From NCBI GenBank assembly GCA_031406795.1, contig JANOHV010000154.1, positions 1 through 12,454 of the forward strand: a stretch of 12,454 nucleotides of DNA, given 5' to 3'. Every line of letters starts with the position of its first letter. The stretch's first letter is position 1. The translations under genes were made by a program, and so were the position numbers. Source of the DNA: DATDCY01 sp031406795 [NCBI: Candidatus Rokuibacteriota bacterium]. GTDB taxonomy: Bacteria; JAUVQV01. The notes under the pieces are model-generated. The model made no database searches. It was not told where the DNA came from and saw only the letters and a program-made list of their open reading frames with translations. Shown in pieces: positions 5,701 to 12,454 of this stretch.

Positions 5701-8244
5701 TCAGGGCCGCCGGGGTTTCGCGCGAGCCGTGGCCGGTGCGTTCCAGGGGTCGTCCGGCCAGGGGTGTCGCGGGTAGCGCCCGCGCAGTTCGGCGCGCACC
5801 TGCCGGTAGGCGCCGTCCCAGAATCCGCGCAGATCGCGGGTGACCTGCACCGGCCGGCCCGCCGGCGAGAGTAGGTGCAGCAGCACCGGTGCCTTGCCGC
5901 CGGCCACGGCGGGCGAGGACCCGAGACCGAAGAGTTCCTGCAGCTTGACTGCCAGAACCGGCCCTTCGAGCGAGGCGTAGTCGAGTGCAACCCGGCGCCC
6001 GCTGGGCACCACCAGGTGCGTGGGAGCCAACACATCCAGCCGCGAGTTGAGCCGCGGCGGGATCAGTTCGCGCAGCGCGGCGGTCAGGTCGACCCGCGTC
6101 AGGTCCCGTGCTCCGCGCACGCCGCTCAACCCTGACGACAACCACGTTTCCGGTTTTTCGTAGAGCCGCTCGTCCGCGAGGTCCGGCCACCCGTCGCCCG
6201 GAAACAGGCGCGCGAGCAGCCGCACCCGCCCCTGAAGCTGGCGCACCTCCTCCCCGAACGGCAGCAGCGCCGATCGCTCGGCGCGCACCGCCCGGAGGAG
6301 CACCGGGAGGGCCTCGTCGTCGGCCGGGACAAACGGGCGTTCAGCGAGCGCCACGGCGCCGATTCTCTCGCGGACGACCCCGATGACGCGGCGCTCGCGC
6401 GCCACCCAGCCGACCGAACGCTCGGTCGCCAGATGCCCGGCCAGTTCCTCGCGAACCGTCGCCGCCGCGACTGCGGATGCGCGGTGAATGACCCCTTCGT
6501 CGCCCGTTCCGGCGTCGACCTCGACCGCCACGACGAACTCGTTCCCGCGCACGCAGCTGGACGGAGAGAGCCGCGCGCCCCGGCCATTCGCCAGAAGATA
6601 GCGCTCGCCGGCGGCGTCCCTCGCGCGCGCCAATCGGTCGGGGAAGGCGTCGAGGAGCAGACGCCCGAGCAGATCGCCGCTCGTCGACGGCGCGACCGCC
6701 CGCGCCGCCGCGGGAAGCAGGCTCTCGAGCTGCTGCGCCGTCCGTGCCGCCGCGCGCAATCCCCCCGCGTCGGCACCGGCATCGGCTCTGCCGGTCGCGC
6801 GAAATCGCTCCAGCGCTTCAATGCGGTCCGCGAGGTCGCACGCGCCTGCGACCGCCTCCGCCCGTCGCTCCCCCCGCGCGAGCACATCGCGGCCGGAGAG
6901 CAGCGCCGCCAGGTTGCACCCCAGCGACGCCGCACCCAACGAGGCCGCGCGGATCACGAGGCGCGCGAGGCGCGGGTGCAGCGGCAGGCGCGCCATGGCC
7001 CGGCCGTCGGCGGTCGGACGCTCCGCGGCATCCAGCGCTCCGAGTTCGCCGAGCAGGGCGCGCGCCGCCGTCAGCCGGGCCGCGGGCGGCTGATCGAGCC
7101 AGGGGAGCGCACCCGGTTCCCGCACGCCCCAGAGCGCCAGTTCGAGCGCCAGCGAAGCGAGATCGGCGACCAGCACCTCGGGGGGCGCGAAAGCCGTCAG
7201 CGCCTCGTAGTCCTGTCGCGAGAAGAGCCGGTAGCAGACGCCGGGAGCCGTCCGACCGGCGCGCCCCGCGCGCTGGTCGGCCTGGGACCGGGCCGCGCGC
7301 ACGGTGACCAGCCGGCCCATCCCGGAGGCGGCGTAATGCTCGACCCGGCGCGCGAGTCCGGAATCCACCACCGTGCGCACCCCCTCGATGGTGAGACTCG
7401 TCTCGGCGATGGATGTGGCGAGCACGACTTTGCGCCGGCTCCCGGGCAGCAGCGCGCGCTCCTGCTCCTCGAACGGCAGATCGGCATAGAGCGGATGCAA
7501 TTCGACCGCGTCGGCGGCCGTCGCAGCCAGGCGGCGGAGCAGGTTGGCGCACGCGCGGATCTCCCCGGCGCCCGGAAGAAAAGCGAGCACGTCCCCGGCG
7601 GTTTCGGCGAGCGCGCGCCCCACGGCCCCGGCAACCTGCGCGGCGACGCGCGAGGGGTGCCAATCCCGACCGCCGTCGAGATAGCGGAATTCGACGGCGA
7701 AAGTCTTGCCCGGGGCGGCGACGACCGGTGCGCCGCCGAGGAGCGCCGCGACCGGCCCGGCATCCAGCGTCGCCGACATGACGAGGAGCGCCAGGTCCTC
7801 GCGCAGGTTGCGCCGGGCGTCGAGACAGAGCGCGAGGGCGAGATCGGCGTTGAGGCTGCGCTCGTGGAATTCGTCGAAGATCACGAGCGCAACGCCTTCG
7901 AGGCCCGGATCGCTCTGCAGCCGTCGCGTGAGAATTCCCTCGGTGACCACCTCGATCCGCGTCGCCGCCGAGACGCGCCGCTCGAAGCGGATGGCGTAGC
8001 CGATCGTGCGCCCCACTTCCTCGCCGAGTTCGCGGGCCATCCAGCGCGCGGCCGAAACCGCCGCCAACCGCCGCGGCTCCAGCATCACGATGCGCCCCCC
8101 CGGCGGCAGCGAGCCGAGCAGCGCCGGCGGCACGCGCGTGGTCTTGCCGGCCCCGGGAGGCGCGGTGAGCACGGCGACCCCGCGAGCCGCGAGTGCGGCG
8201 CACAGGCGCGGCAGGGCCTCGTCCACCGGGAATGCTTGCTTCAT
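5701..8244 (-). CDS. hrpB: ATP-dependent RNA helicase HrpB (DEAH box)
   Basis: An 847-aa cytoplasmic helicase of the DExH family, slightly longer than the E. coli protein of about 810 aa. Walker A TAPPGAGKTT lies at 27-36; motif II is DEFH at 124-127 within FDEFHERS, the form usual for HrpB; motif III SAT is at 157-159; motif V lies in the TSIAETSLTIEGV region (277-289); and motif VI QADQRAGRAGR is at 321-331. The C-terminal HrpB-specific region ends with the family hallmark HPWPDDP (827-833) followed by TARAKPR. The substrate and cellular role of HrpB are poorly defined, and it should not be confused with the type III secretion regulator of the same name. Start ATG 8244 fits the family N-terminus, with no clear Shine-Dalgarno. 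Very GC-rich coding produces long false frames on the other strand. The gene is convergent with the 66-aa gene, divergent from the second GT4 gene, and unrelated in function to both. Confidence 0.97.
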   Translation of the reverse strand: MKQAFPVDEALPRLCAALAARGVAVLTAPPGAGKTTRVPPALLGSLPPGGRIVMLEPRRLAAVSAARWMARELGEEVGRTIGYAIRFERRVSAATRIEVVTEGILTRRLQSDPGLEGVALVIFDEFHERSLNADLALALCLDARRNLREDLALLVMSATLDAGPVAALLGGAPVVAAPGKTFAVEFRYLDGGRDWHPSRVAAQVAGAVGRALAETAGDVLAFLPGAGEIRACANLLRRLAATAADAVELHPLYADLPFEEQERALLPGSRRKVVLATSIAETSLTIEGVRTVVDSGLARRVEHYAASGMGRLVTVRAARSQADQRAGRAGRTAPGVCYRLFSRQDYEALTAFAPPEVLVADLASLALELALWGVREPGALPWLDQPPAARLTAARALLGELGALDAAERPTADGRAMARLPLHPRLARLVIRAASLGAASLGCNLAALLSGRDVLARGERRAEAVAGACDLADRIEALERFRATGRADAGADAGGLRAAARTAQQLESLLPAAARAVAPSTSGDLLGRLLLDAFPDRLARARDAAGERYLLANGRGARLSPSSCVRGNEFVVAVEVDAGTGDEGVIHRASAVAAATVREELAGHLATERSVGWVARERRVIGVVRERIGAVALAERPFVPADDEALPVLLRAVRAERSALLPFGEEVRQLQGRVRLLARLFPGDGWPDLADERLYEKPETWLSSGLSGVRGARDLTRVDLTAALRELIPPRLNSRLDVLAPTHLVVPSGRRVALDYASLEGPVLAVKLQELFGLGSSPAVAGGKAPVLLHLLSPAGRPVQVTRDLRGFWDGAYRQVRAELRGRYPRHPWPDDPWNAPATARAKPRRP

Positions 8245-8271
8245 CAGTGCGTCGCCACGGAGTCGGAACGA

Positions 8272-8300
8272 ATACTAGCCCGGCGGCGGGCGGTCGGCAA
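8272..8300 (-). promoter_or_regulatory. Candidate sigma-70 promoter of hrpB
   Basis: On the minus strand, TTGCCG (8295-8300), a 17-bp spacer and TAGTAT (8272-8277); each hexamer matches consensus at 4 of 6 bases. The start would be near 8265, giving a leader of about 20 nt before ATG 8244. It is back to back with the promoter of the second GT4 gene. Confidence 0.45.
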
Positions 8301-8307
8301 GCGACCG
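8291..8307. repeat. Inverted repeat in the divergent hrpB/GT4 promoter region
   Basis: CGGTCG, 5-nt loop gcaag, CGACCG, flanked on both sides by GGCGGGC. It overlaps the hrpB -35 and lies 9 bp upstream of the GT4 -35. It could be an operator serving both directions, but a 6-bp arm in GC-rich DNA is weak evidence. Confidence 0.35.
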
Positions 8308-8316
8308 GCGGGCTCC

Positions 8317-8345
8317 TTGACAAACATCCGCCCCGCGTCAAGAAT
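8317..8345 (+). promoter_or_regulatory. Sigma-70 promoter of the second GT4 gene with perfect -35, start next to the ATG
   Basis: TTGACA (8317-8322) is a full consensus -35. After exactly 17 bp comes AAGAAT (8340-8345), a 4 of 6 match to the -10. A start near 8352-8353 leaves 2-6 nt before the paired ATG codons at 8355 and 8358, so the mRNA would be essentially leaderless. No Shine-Dalgarno sequence is seen. Confidence 0.65.
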
Positions 8346-8354
8346 CTGGCACCC

Positions 8355-9497
8355 ATGATGCGCAAGAAGCGGCTGTTCGTCGACGCCTCGCCGTTGGTGG
8401 ACAACCACCTCAGCGGCGTGGGGCACGCCACCTATCATGTGGTGGAGGAACTCTCCCGGGACGCGGCCTTCACCAGCACGCACCGCATCGTCCTCGTCGT
8501 CCCCTACGCCACCCGGGCGCTGCTTTCACGCTGGAACTTCAACGCCGCCGTCACCACCCGCCCGATTCTGCTGCCGGGCAGAGTCTGGAATTGGCTCTTG
8601 AAGCACGACCGCCTGCCATGGATGGATCTCTTCCTCGGCAGCGGCGTCTACCTGTTCCCGAATTTCAGGAATTGGCCGCTGCTCCTCTCGCGCTCGTTCA
8701 CGTACATTCACGACGTCGCCTTCGCGCGCTTCCCCGAGACCGTGGAGCCGTGCAACCTGGCCTATCTGAGGAAGAACGTGGCGAACTGGCTCGGGAGAAC
8801 CACCAGGGTCGTCACCGTTTCTAACACCTCGAAGGAAGAGATCGTCCAGCAATTCGGCGTCGACCCGTCGAGAATCGTCGTCGCCCTGAACGGGGTCGAC
8901 CGGACCCGGTACCGGCGCAGCGAGCAGCAGCGCATCGAGGCCACGAAGCGGAATCTCGGCATCGCGGGCGACTACCTGCTCTATGTCGGCAACATCGAGC
9001 CGCGCAAGAACCTGATCCGCCTGATCGCCGCCTACCGGCGTCTGCCGAAGACGCTGACGGACAGGTACCAGCTGGTCATGATCGGCAGCGGCGGCTGGCT
9101 CAACGGCGACATCATCGACGCCATAGGTCACGCGCAGTACGACGGCTGCCGCATCGTCAGGCCGCTGCGGTTTGTCCAGGACGCCGAGATCGTCGATCTC
9201 TACTCGGGCGCCCGCTGCGCGGTACTGCCGTCGTTGCACGAAGGGTTCGGCATGCCGGTACTCGAGGCGCTCGCCTGCGGCACCCGGGTCGTCGCCGCTG
9301 ATCTGGGCTCGATCCGCGAGGCGGGCGGCGACCTCGTCACCTACTGCGACCCCCTCAGTGTCGAGAGCATCGCCGAGGCGCTGAGACAGACGCTCGAGAC
9401 GGAGCCGCCCGAGGGATTTCAGTCTCGAGCGCGGAAGCACGTCGAAGATTTCAGCTGGCGCCGGACGGCGCAGATCCTCGAGCGGCTCCTCTGCTAA
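8355..9497 (+). CDS. GT4-family glycosyltransferase (second copy, divergent paralogue)
   Basis: A 380-aa GT-B retaining glycosyltransferase, the same length as the one at 2847 but clearly different in sequence. From ATG 8355: N-terminal domain RLFVDASPL with loop LSGVGHATYH (19-28); YIHDVAF (117-123); SNTSKEEI (156-163), typical of the GT4 inter-domain region; the domain-junction motif LYVGNIEPRKNL with EPRKN at 215-219; and Glu296/Glu304 of the E-x7-E motif in HEGFGMPVLEALACGT. No membrane segment or signal peptide is visible. It probably adds a hexose, or a mannosyl or rhamnosyl residue, to a lipid-linked repeat unit begun by the transferase at 4067, but donor and acceptor cannot be read from sequence. 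It has its own promoter. Its TAA stop overlaps the radC stop on the other strand. Confidence 0.94.
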   Translation: MMRKKRLFVDASPLVDNHLSGVGHATYHVVEELSRDAAFTSTHRIVLVVPYATRALLSRWNFNAAVTTRPILLPGRVWNWLLKHDRLPWMDLFLGSGVYLFPNFRNWPLLLSRSFTYIHDVAFARFPETVEPCNLAYLRKNVANWLGRTTRVVTVSNTSKEEIVQQFGVDPSRIVVALNGVDRTRYRRSEQQRIEATKRNLGIAGDYLLYVGNIEPRKNLIRLIAAYRRLPKTLTDRYQLVMIGSGGWLNGDIIDAIGHAQYDGCRIVRPLRFVQDAEIVDLYSGARCAVLPSLHEGFGMPVLEALACGTRVVAADLGSIREAGGDLVTYCDPLSVESIAEALRQTLETEPPEGFQSRARKHVEDFSWRRTAQILERLLC

Positions 9498-10180
9498 TTG
9501 TCAGCGCCGGGCGGGCGGTCCATCAGGCTCGCGTACCCGCCGTGAGCCACCACCACGTGGTCGAGCACCCGGATGCCGAGGATGCGCCCAGCTTCGACCA
9601 GCCGCTCGGTGAGCTGCACGTCCTCCGGGCTCGGCGTGGGGTCGCCGCTCGGGTGGTTGTGCACCAGGATCACCGCGGCTGCCGAATCGCGCACCGCCGG
9701 CTGGAAGACCTCCCGCGGGTGCACGAGACTCCCGGTGAGGCAGCCGACGGCGACGGTGATCTCGCGGATGAACTCGTTGCGGGCGTTGAGCAGCACGGCG
9801 ATGAAGACCTCCCGCGGGAGATTGAAGAGCCGCGGCGTGAAATGATCGGCGACCTCGCGACTCGAGGAGAGACGGGTGCGCGGCCGGCCGGCGCCCGACA
9901 TCAGGCGGCGGCCCAGCTCGAGCGCGGCCTTGAGGCTCGCCGCCTTAGCCGGCCCGAGACCGCGGGCGGCGCACAGTTCGCGCATGCTGGCGCGGTCGAG
10001 ACCGGCGACGCTCCCGTGGGAGGCCAGCAGGCCGGCCCCGACCTCGGTAGCCGAGGCCCCCGGCCCCGCGGCGCCGGTACGAAGCAGCAGGGCAATCAAC
10101 TGGGCATCGGAGAGCGCTTCAGCGCCGCTGCGCGCAAGCAGCTCCCGGGGACCATCCTCACCGCCGCGAATCAGGGGCAT
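9494..10180 (-). CDS. radC: RadC-family protein (JAB1/MPN domain)
   Basis: A 228-aa protein of typical RadC length. An N-terminal helix-hairpin-helix-like region (about 10-95) contains AEALSDAQLIALLLRTG (20-36) and ARGLGPAKAASLKAALELG. The C-terminal MPN/JAMM domain (about 105-225) carries HPREVFQPA (154-162) and the metal-binding signature HNHPSGDPTPSPED, with His174, His176 and Asp187. The former role in DNA repair is disputed, and the biochemical activity is unknown. ATG 10180 was chosen because it gives the family N-terminus; the open frame further upstream runs through pilX in the wrong frame. The ATG overlaps the 3' end of pilX by 10 nt, with no good Shine-Dalgarno, so translation may depend on ribosomes finishing pilX. 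The TAG stop overlaps the TAA of the convergent GT4 gene. Confidence 0.95.
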   Translation of the reverse strand: MPLIRGGEDGPRELLARSGAEALSDAQLIALLLRTGAAGPGASATEVGAGLLASHGSVAGLDRASMRELCAARGLGPAKAASLKAALELGRRLMSGAGRPRTRLSSSREVADHFTPRLFNLPREVFIAVLLNARNEFIREITVAVGCLTGSLVHPREVFQPAVRDSAAAVILVHNHPSGDPTPSPEDVQLTERLVEAGRILGIRVLDHVVVAHGGYASLMDRPPGADN

Positions 10181-11352
10181 TGATCCGGCAATTCCGTCGC
10201 CGCGGCGACCGGGCGGAAACCAATCTGGCGGCGCAGGGCACCCCGACCGGAACGCTCTATCGCCTCCCGGGAGCCGACGATCCGCAGTGACGATGTCGTG
10301 CCGAGAACCTGGGGCGAACGGGTCAGGGTGATGAGAGCGCCGGTCAGCGTGAACCGGGCCGTGGCGCTGCCGAGCGCATCGGCGATGATGACTCCTGAGA
10401 ATACCCCGCCGGTCGGGATGTCGAGCCGCGCGGGCTGCCGGGCGGGGTCGAGATGGGAGTAGGCCGGGTCGTACTCTACGCCGTACACGCCGTGCTCCAA
10501 TGCCATCCGGGAGGCCTCGTGCTTCACGGGGTCGAAGGCCGGGTTGTGGACGATCAGGATGCCGTTGCCGTCGAGCGGGCCGGAGTAGTCGCCGCGCGCC
10601 CAGAGCAGCCCGGCCGGGGGGACGCCCGGGAACGGCTCGGGAATCTCGTCGAGGTGCGAGAGCGTTGCGCCCGGATTGAGGATCGCCAGCACCTCGGCGG
10701 GCGGCGGCGATGGGCCGGAGACGGATTCGCCGTCGACGACTGCGCCATCCGAGAGCCGCACCGGGCTCCCGCCGGCAAGAGCAGGCAGCGTCGTCCCCTC
10801 GACGCGAATGTCCCCCGACAGATCGAGCGGCCCCGCCGCCATCCACGCCGCGGAAACGAGCGGGGAGCAGGTCACCGGCGCCAGCTCCGCGACGATCGAC
10901 TGGCGGCTCCCGCCCCCCTGCGCGCTGACGAGCAGCTGTACCACCGGGTAGCCGCCCCGGAGCAGCGGCGAGCCGCCATAGCCGAAACTGCGGTTGAAGA
11001 GCACGACGGTTGTCACCGGGTCACCGTCGGCATCGTCAAGGTCCGGGACCAGACAGACCCGTCGTGAGCACGCCCACTCGCCGTCCTGCCAGCGCCGCAC
11101 GGCGATCCCGGGCGCCGGCCAGGGAGCATGGAAGGTCGCCCCCGGGATCGGTCCGCCACCGGAGGCAAACTCCGCTTTCGTGCTCTCCAGCGCGGACTCC
11201 GCCGCATAAAAGACGGAGCGCTCCCGCGCCTGCCGCGTCGCAATCACCAGATCGGCGCCCCCGGCGAGCAGCGACATCGTCGCCAGCAGCGTCATCACGG
11301 AGAGCACCCCGACCGCGGCCACCAGGGCGCTCCCGCGTTGATCCCGCTTCAT
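10171..11352 (-). CDS. pilX: PilX-like type IV pilus assembly protein, long form
   Basis: A 393-aa protein. The N-terminus KRDQRGSALVAAVG followed by a hydrophobic helix (about 8-30) and then QARERSVFYAAESALE fits the PilX_N type, in which a short basic leader precedes a pilin-like helix. Possible processing after Gly7 would leave Ala at mature position 5, not Glu, as in PilX and GspK proteins. The rest is a long periplasmic domain, much larger than in classic PilX proteins of about 200 aa, rich in beta and glycine/proline segments such as GLLWARGDYSG (248-258), GNGILIVHNP (262-271) and GVFSGVIIADALG (316-328). Several cysteines (95, 100, 162, 392) could form disulfides. The start is 14 nt after the pilW stop with a weak AGGG upstream. 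The order fimT-pilV-pilW-pilX supports the call; assignment of the C-terminal domain is uncertain. Confidence 0.82.
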   Translation of the reverse strand: MKRDQRGSALVAAVGVLSVMTLLATMSLLAGGADLVIATRQARERSVFYAAESALESTKAEFASGGGPIPGATFHAPWPAPGIAVRRWQDGEWACSRRVCLVPDLDDADGDPVTTVVLFNRSFGYGGSPLLRGGYPVVQLLVSAQGGGSRQSIVAELAPVTCSPLVSAAWMAAGPLDLSGDIRVEGTTLPALAGGSPVRLSDGAVVDGESVSGPSPPPAEVLAILNPGATLSHLDEIPEPFPGVPPAGLLWARGDYSGPLDGNGILIVHNPAFDPVKHEASRMALEHGVYGVEYDPAYSHLDPARQPARLDIPTGGVFSGVIIADALGSATARFTLTGALITLTRSPQVLGTTSSLRIVGSREAIERSGRGALRRQIGFRPVAAATELPDQCP

Positions 11353-11366
11353 CGTGGCGCCCTGGT

Positions 11367-11933
11367 TCACGTTCGCGAACGCAGACGCACCAGGGTGCGC
11401 TCCTGCATGCCCGAGGCGGTGGAGAGCGTGCACTCGACGAACGCCGCCCGCGCCGCGATCAGCGTCTCGCCGGCATCCTCGTCCAGACCCCTGCACTGCA
11501 TTCCGGCCACGCCCGAGGCCAGCACCTGGGTGCTCCCGCTCGCCCAGCCCGCCGCGGGCGCCGCAAGCGGTGCCTGGATCCGGTACTTCAGATCGGACCC
11601 GTCGAGCCAGACCGTGATCAGACGCCGGTTCGCCGGCGAGAACGCGGCGGGGACGTCCTCATCGCGCGACACCACATAGGAGAGCGAGTCCGGGCCAATC
11701 AGCCGCACCCCGCCTTCGGGATCGTGATACCCCGCCTGCTGAAGATCTCGAGTCAGCCAGGCCAGGGAACCGGCCAGAGCGCGCACCGCCTCCCGGCGCT
11801 CCTCCTGCCGCTCCCACAACCGCTTCTGCAGGTGTGCGAACGGCAGGGTCATCGCCATGACCATGCCGGTCAGCGCCAGCGACAGCAGCAGTTCGACGAG
11901 GGAGAAGCCCTCGCTGCCGGGGAGCGCCTTCAC
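11367..11933 (-). CDS. pilW: PilW-like minor pilin (prepilin-type N-terminus)
   Basis: A 188-aa prepilin starting at GTG 11933. The class III signal peptide is clear: leader MKALPGSEG, cleavage after Gly9, then FSLVELLLSLALTGMV with the conserved Glu at mature position 5 and a hydrophobic helix to about 33. After cleavage and N-methylation by PilD it would join the pilus tip or base complex in the inner membrane. The C-terminal head has a Cys pair (MQCRG and VECTL) that may form a disulfide. The gene is shorter than PilW of Pseudomonas, and GspJ-like is an alternative label. The start is fixed by GGAGA at 11939-11943, 5 nt upstream, and by a 4-nt GTGA overlap with the pilV stop, which indicates coupled translation. 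Confidence 0.87.
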   Translation of the reverse strand: MKALPGSEGFSLVELLLSLALTGMVMAMTLPFAHLQKRLWERQEERREAVRALAGSLAWLTRDLQQAGYHDPEGGVRLIGPDSLSYVVSRDEDVPAAFSPANRRLITVWLDGSDLKYRIQAPLAAPAAGWASGSTQVLASGVAGMQCRGLDEDAGETLIAARAAFVECTLSTASGMQERTLVRLRSRT

Positions 11934-12349
11934 CGCTGTCTCCGGAGCGAGAGGCGCACCACCTGACGCGGATCGAAAACCCCGCGTTCGCTCGCCCAGA
12001 AGCAGTGCACCGTGCAGCGCGGCGGTTCGGCGGAAGGAGCGTCACGCTCGTAGGCCACGAGGAACCTGCCGTTCGGCCGAACGACCTCCTCCTGCAGCCA
12101 GGTTCCTCCTCTGCCGAGCGCCTCGGGAAGCGTCGCGGTCACCAGGCCCGCGGTGGCCCGCTCCCAACCGAGGGCGCCGATGCGCTCGAGACGCTCCTGT
12201 GCCAGCAACGTCCCCGTGGTGATCGCCCGGCTGCGCAGTTCGAGCCGCGCCGCGAGCAGCGTGGACTGAAGAACGCCGAGCACGCCGAAGGAGAGGACGA
12301 GCATCACGACGAGCACTTCGACGAAGGTGAATCCCCGATCAGCGCCCAC
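11930..12349 (-). CDS. pilV: PilV-like minor pilin (prepilin-type N-terminus)
   Basis: A 139-aa prepilin. From GTG 12349 the leader is MGADRG, cleaved after Gly6, followed by FTFVEVLVVMLVLSFGVLG with Glu at mature position 5 and then LLAQERLERI, a pattern typical of PilV and GspI proteins. It should be processed by the prepilin peptidase and placed in the minor-pilin priming complex of type IV pili. A Cys pair at 112/116 (RCTVHC) may bridge. The frame stays open upstream to 12436 and beyond, but that segment overlaps the end of another pilin gene, and GGGAGG at 12356-12361 lies 6 nt before the GTG, so the short start is preferred. It overlaps the upstream gene by 11 nt and pilW by 4 nt. GspI is the main alternative family. 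Confidence 0.88.
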   Translation of the reverse strand: MGADRGFTFVEVLVVMLVLSFGVLGVLQSTLLAARLELRSRAITTGTLLAQERLERIGALGWERATAGLVTATLPEALGRGGTWLQEEVVRPNGRFLVAYERDAPSAEPPRCTVHCFWASERGVFDPRQVVRLSLRRQR

Positions 12350-12454
12350 GCCCCGCCTCCCGATCGCCGCGATAGAACCGCACCCTGCCGGTAGTGGGCG
12401 CCAGCGAGCACCGGTAGACGCCGCCGTCGGCGCCACGCAGCGTGATGCTGCCGA
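12339..12454 (-). CDS. C-terminal end of a FimT/GspH-like minor pilin (5' partial)
   Basis: The frame entering from the right edge codes for about 37 residues ending in TGA at 12339-12341: GSITLRGADGGVYRC, then APTTGRVRFYRGD and a basic tail. The ending with a Cys followed by a TGRVR-type segment resembles the C-terminus of FimT/GspH/FimU minor pilins, and the position just ahead of pilV is where that gene sits in the standard minor-pilin operon. The pilin N-terminus lies outside the window, so the call rests on a short stretch and on gene order. It overlaps the pilV start by 11 nt. Confidence 0.62.
   Translation of the reverse strand, partial: GSITLRGADGGVYRCSLAPTTGRVRFYRGDREAGRGR
12356..12361 (-). 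promoter_or_regulatory. Shine-Dalgarno sequence that decides the pilV start
   Basis: On the minus strand, GGGAGG with a 6-nt spacer before GTG 12349. It lies inside the 3' end of the upstream pilin gene. Confidence 0.75.

Noticed and set aside
6433-8358. Open frame of 641 codons on the + strand opposite hrpB
   Set aside because: It is a mirror of a very GC-rich gene; its product is Arg/Gly/Ala-rich with no domain, and hrpB on the other strand is unmistakable.
10181-10846. Upstream extension of radC to 450 aa
   Set aside because: It overlaps pilX in another frame and has no RadC similarity; the family N-terminus begins right after ATG 10180.
11353-11496. 48-residue upstream extension of the PilX-like protein
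   Set aside because: It overlaps pilW in another frame and would bury the pilin-like leader; ATG 11352 gives the expected short basic leader.
12350-12436. 29-residue upstream extension of PilV
   Set aside because: It overlaps the FimT/GspH-like C-terminus in another frame, and a good Shine-Dalgarno sits before GTG 12349.

Overview
The window comes from a GC-rich bacterium, most likely a gamma- or betaproteobacterium. This rests on the hrpB helicase, a minor-pilin operon of the fimT/pilV/pilW/pilX type, and a PAS hybrid kinase next to a GGDEF response regulator. I cannot name a genus. Nearly all of the window is coding; the longest gap is 125 bp, and I see no tRNA, rRNA, CRISPR array or insertion sequence.

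Layout, left to right. (1) Bases 2-2721, + strand: a two-gene signalling operon made of the 3' part of a hybrid sensor histidine kinase and a REC-GGDEF diguanylate cyclase, joined by a 1-nt stop/start overlap. (2) Bases 2847-5696, + strand: a surface-polysaccharide block with a GT4 glycosyltransferase, a membrane initiating sugar-phosphate transferase of the WcaJ/PssY type, and a 66-aa protein of unknown function. (3) Bases 5701-8244, - strand: hrpB, a DEAH-box helicase unrelated to polysaccharide synthesis. (4) Bases 8355-9497, + strand: a second GT4 glycosyltransferase, divergent from hrpB. (5) Bases 9494-12454, - strand: minor pilin genes (partial fimT/gspH-like, pilV, pilW, pilX) in overlapping order, running into radC.

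How the parts may work together: the sensor and diguanylate cyclase make a plausible c-di-GMP input for the nearby exopolysaccharide genes and perhaps for type IV pili, but this is inferred from proximity. The initiating transferase would load the first sugar phosphate on undecaprenyl phosphate, and the two GT4 enzymes could add later sugars. No flippase, polymerase or export gene is visible, so the locus is either incomplete here or continues elsewhere.

The clearest non-coding pattern is that all three genes of the polysaccharide set that head a transcription unit have a sigma-70-like promoter so close to the ATG that the mRNA would be leaderless or nearly so. The genes inside operons mostly carry good Shine-Dalgarno sequences instead. 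A perfect 18-bp palindrome also covers the -35 position of the initiating transferase promoter. I found no convincing undescribed multi-gene system. The best leads are this promoter layout, the palindrome, the 66-aa protein, and radC joined to the pilin operon.
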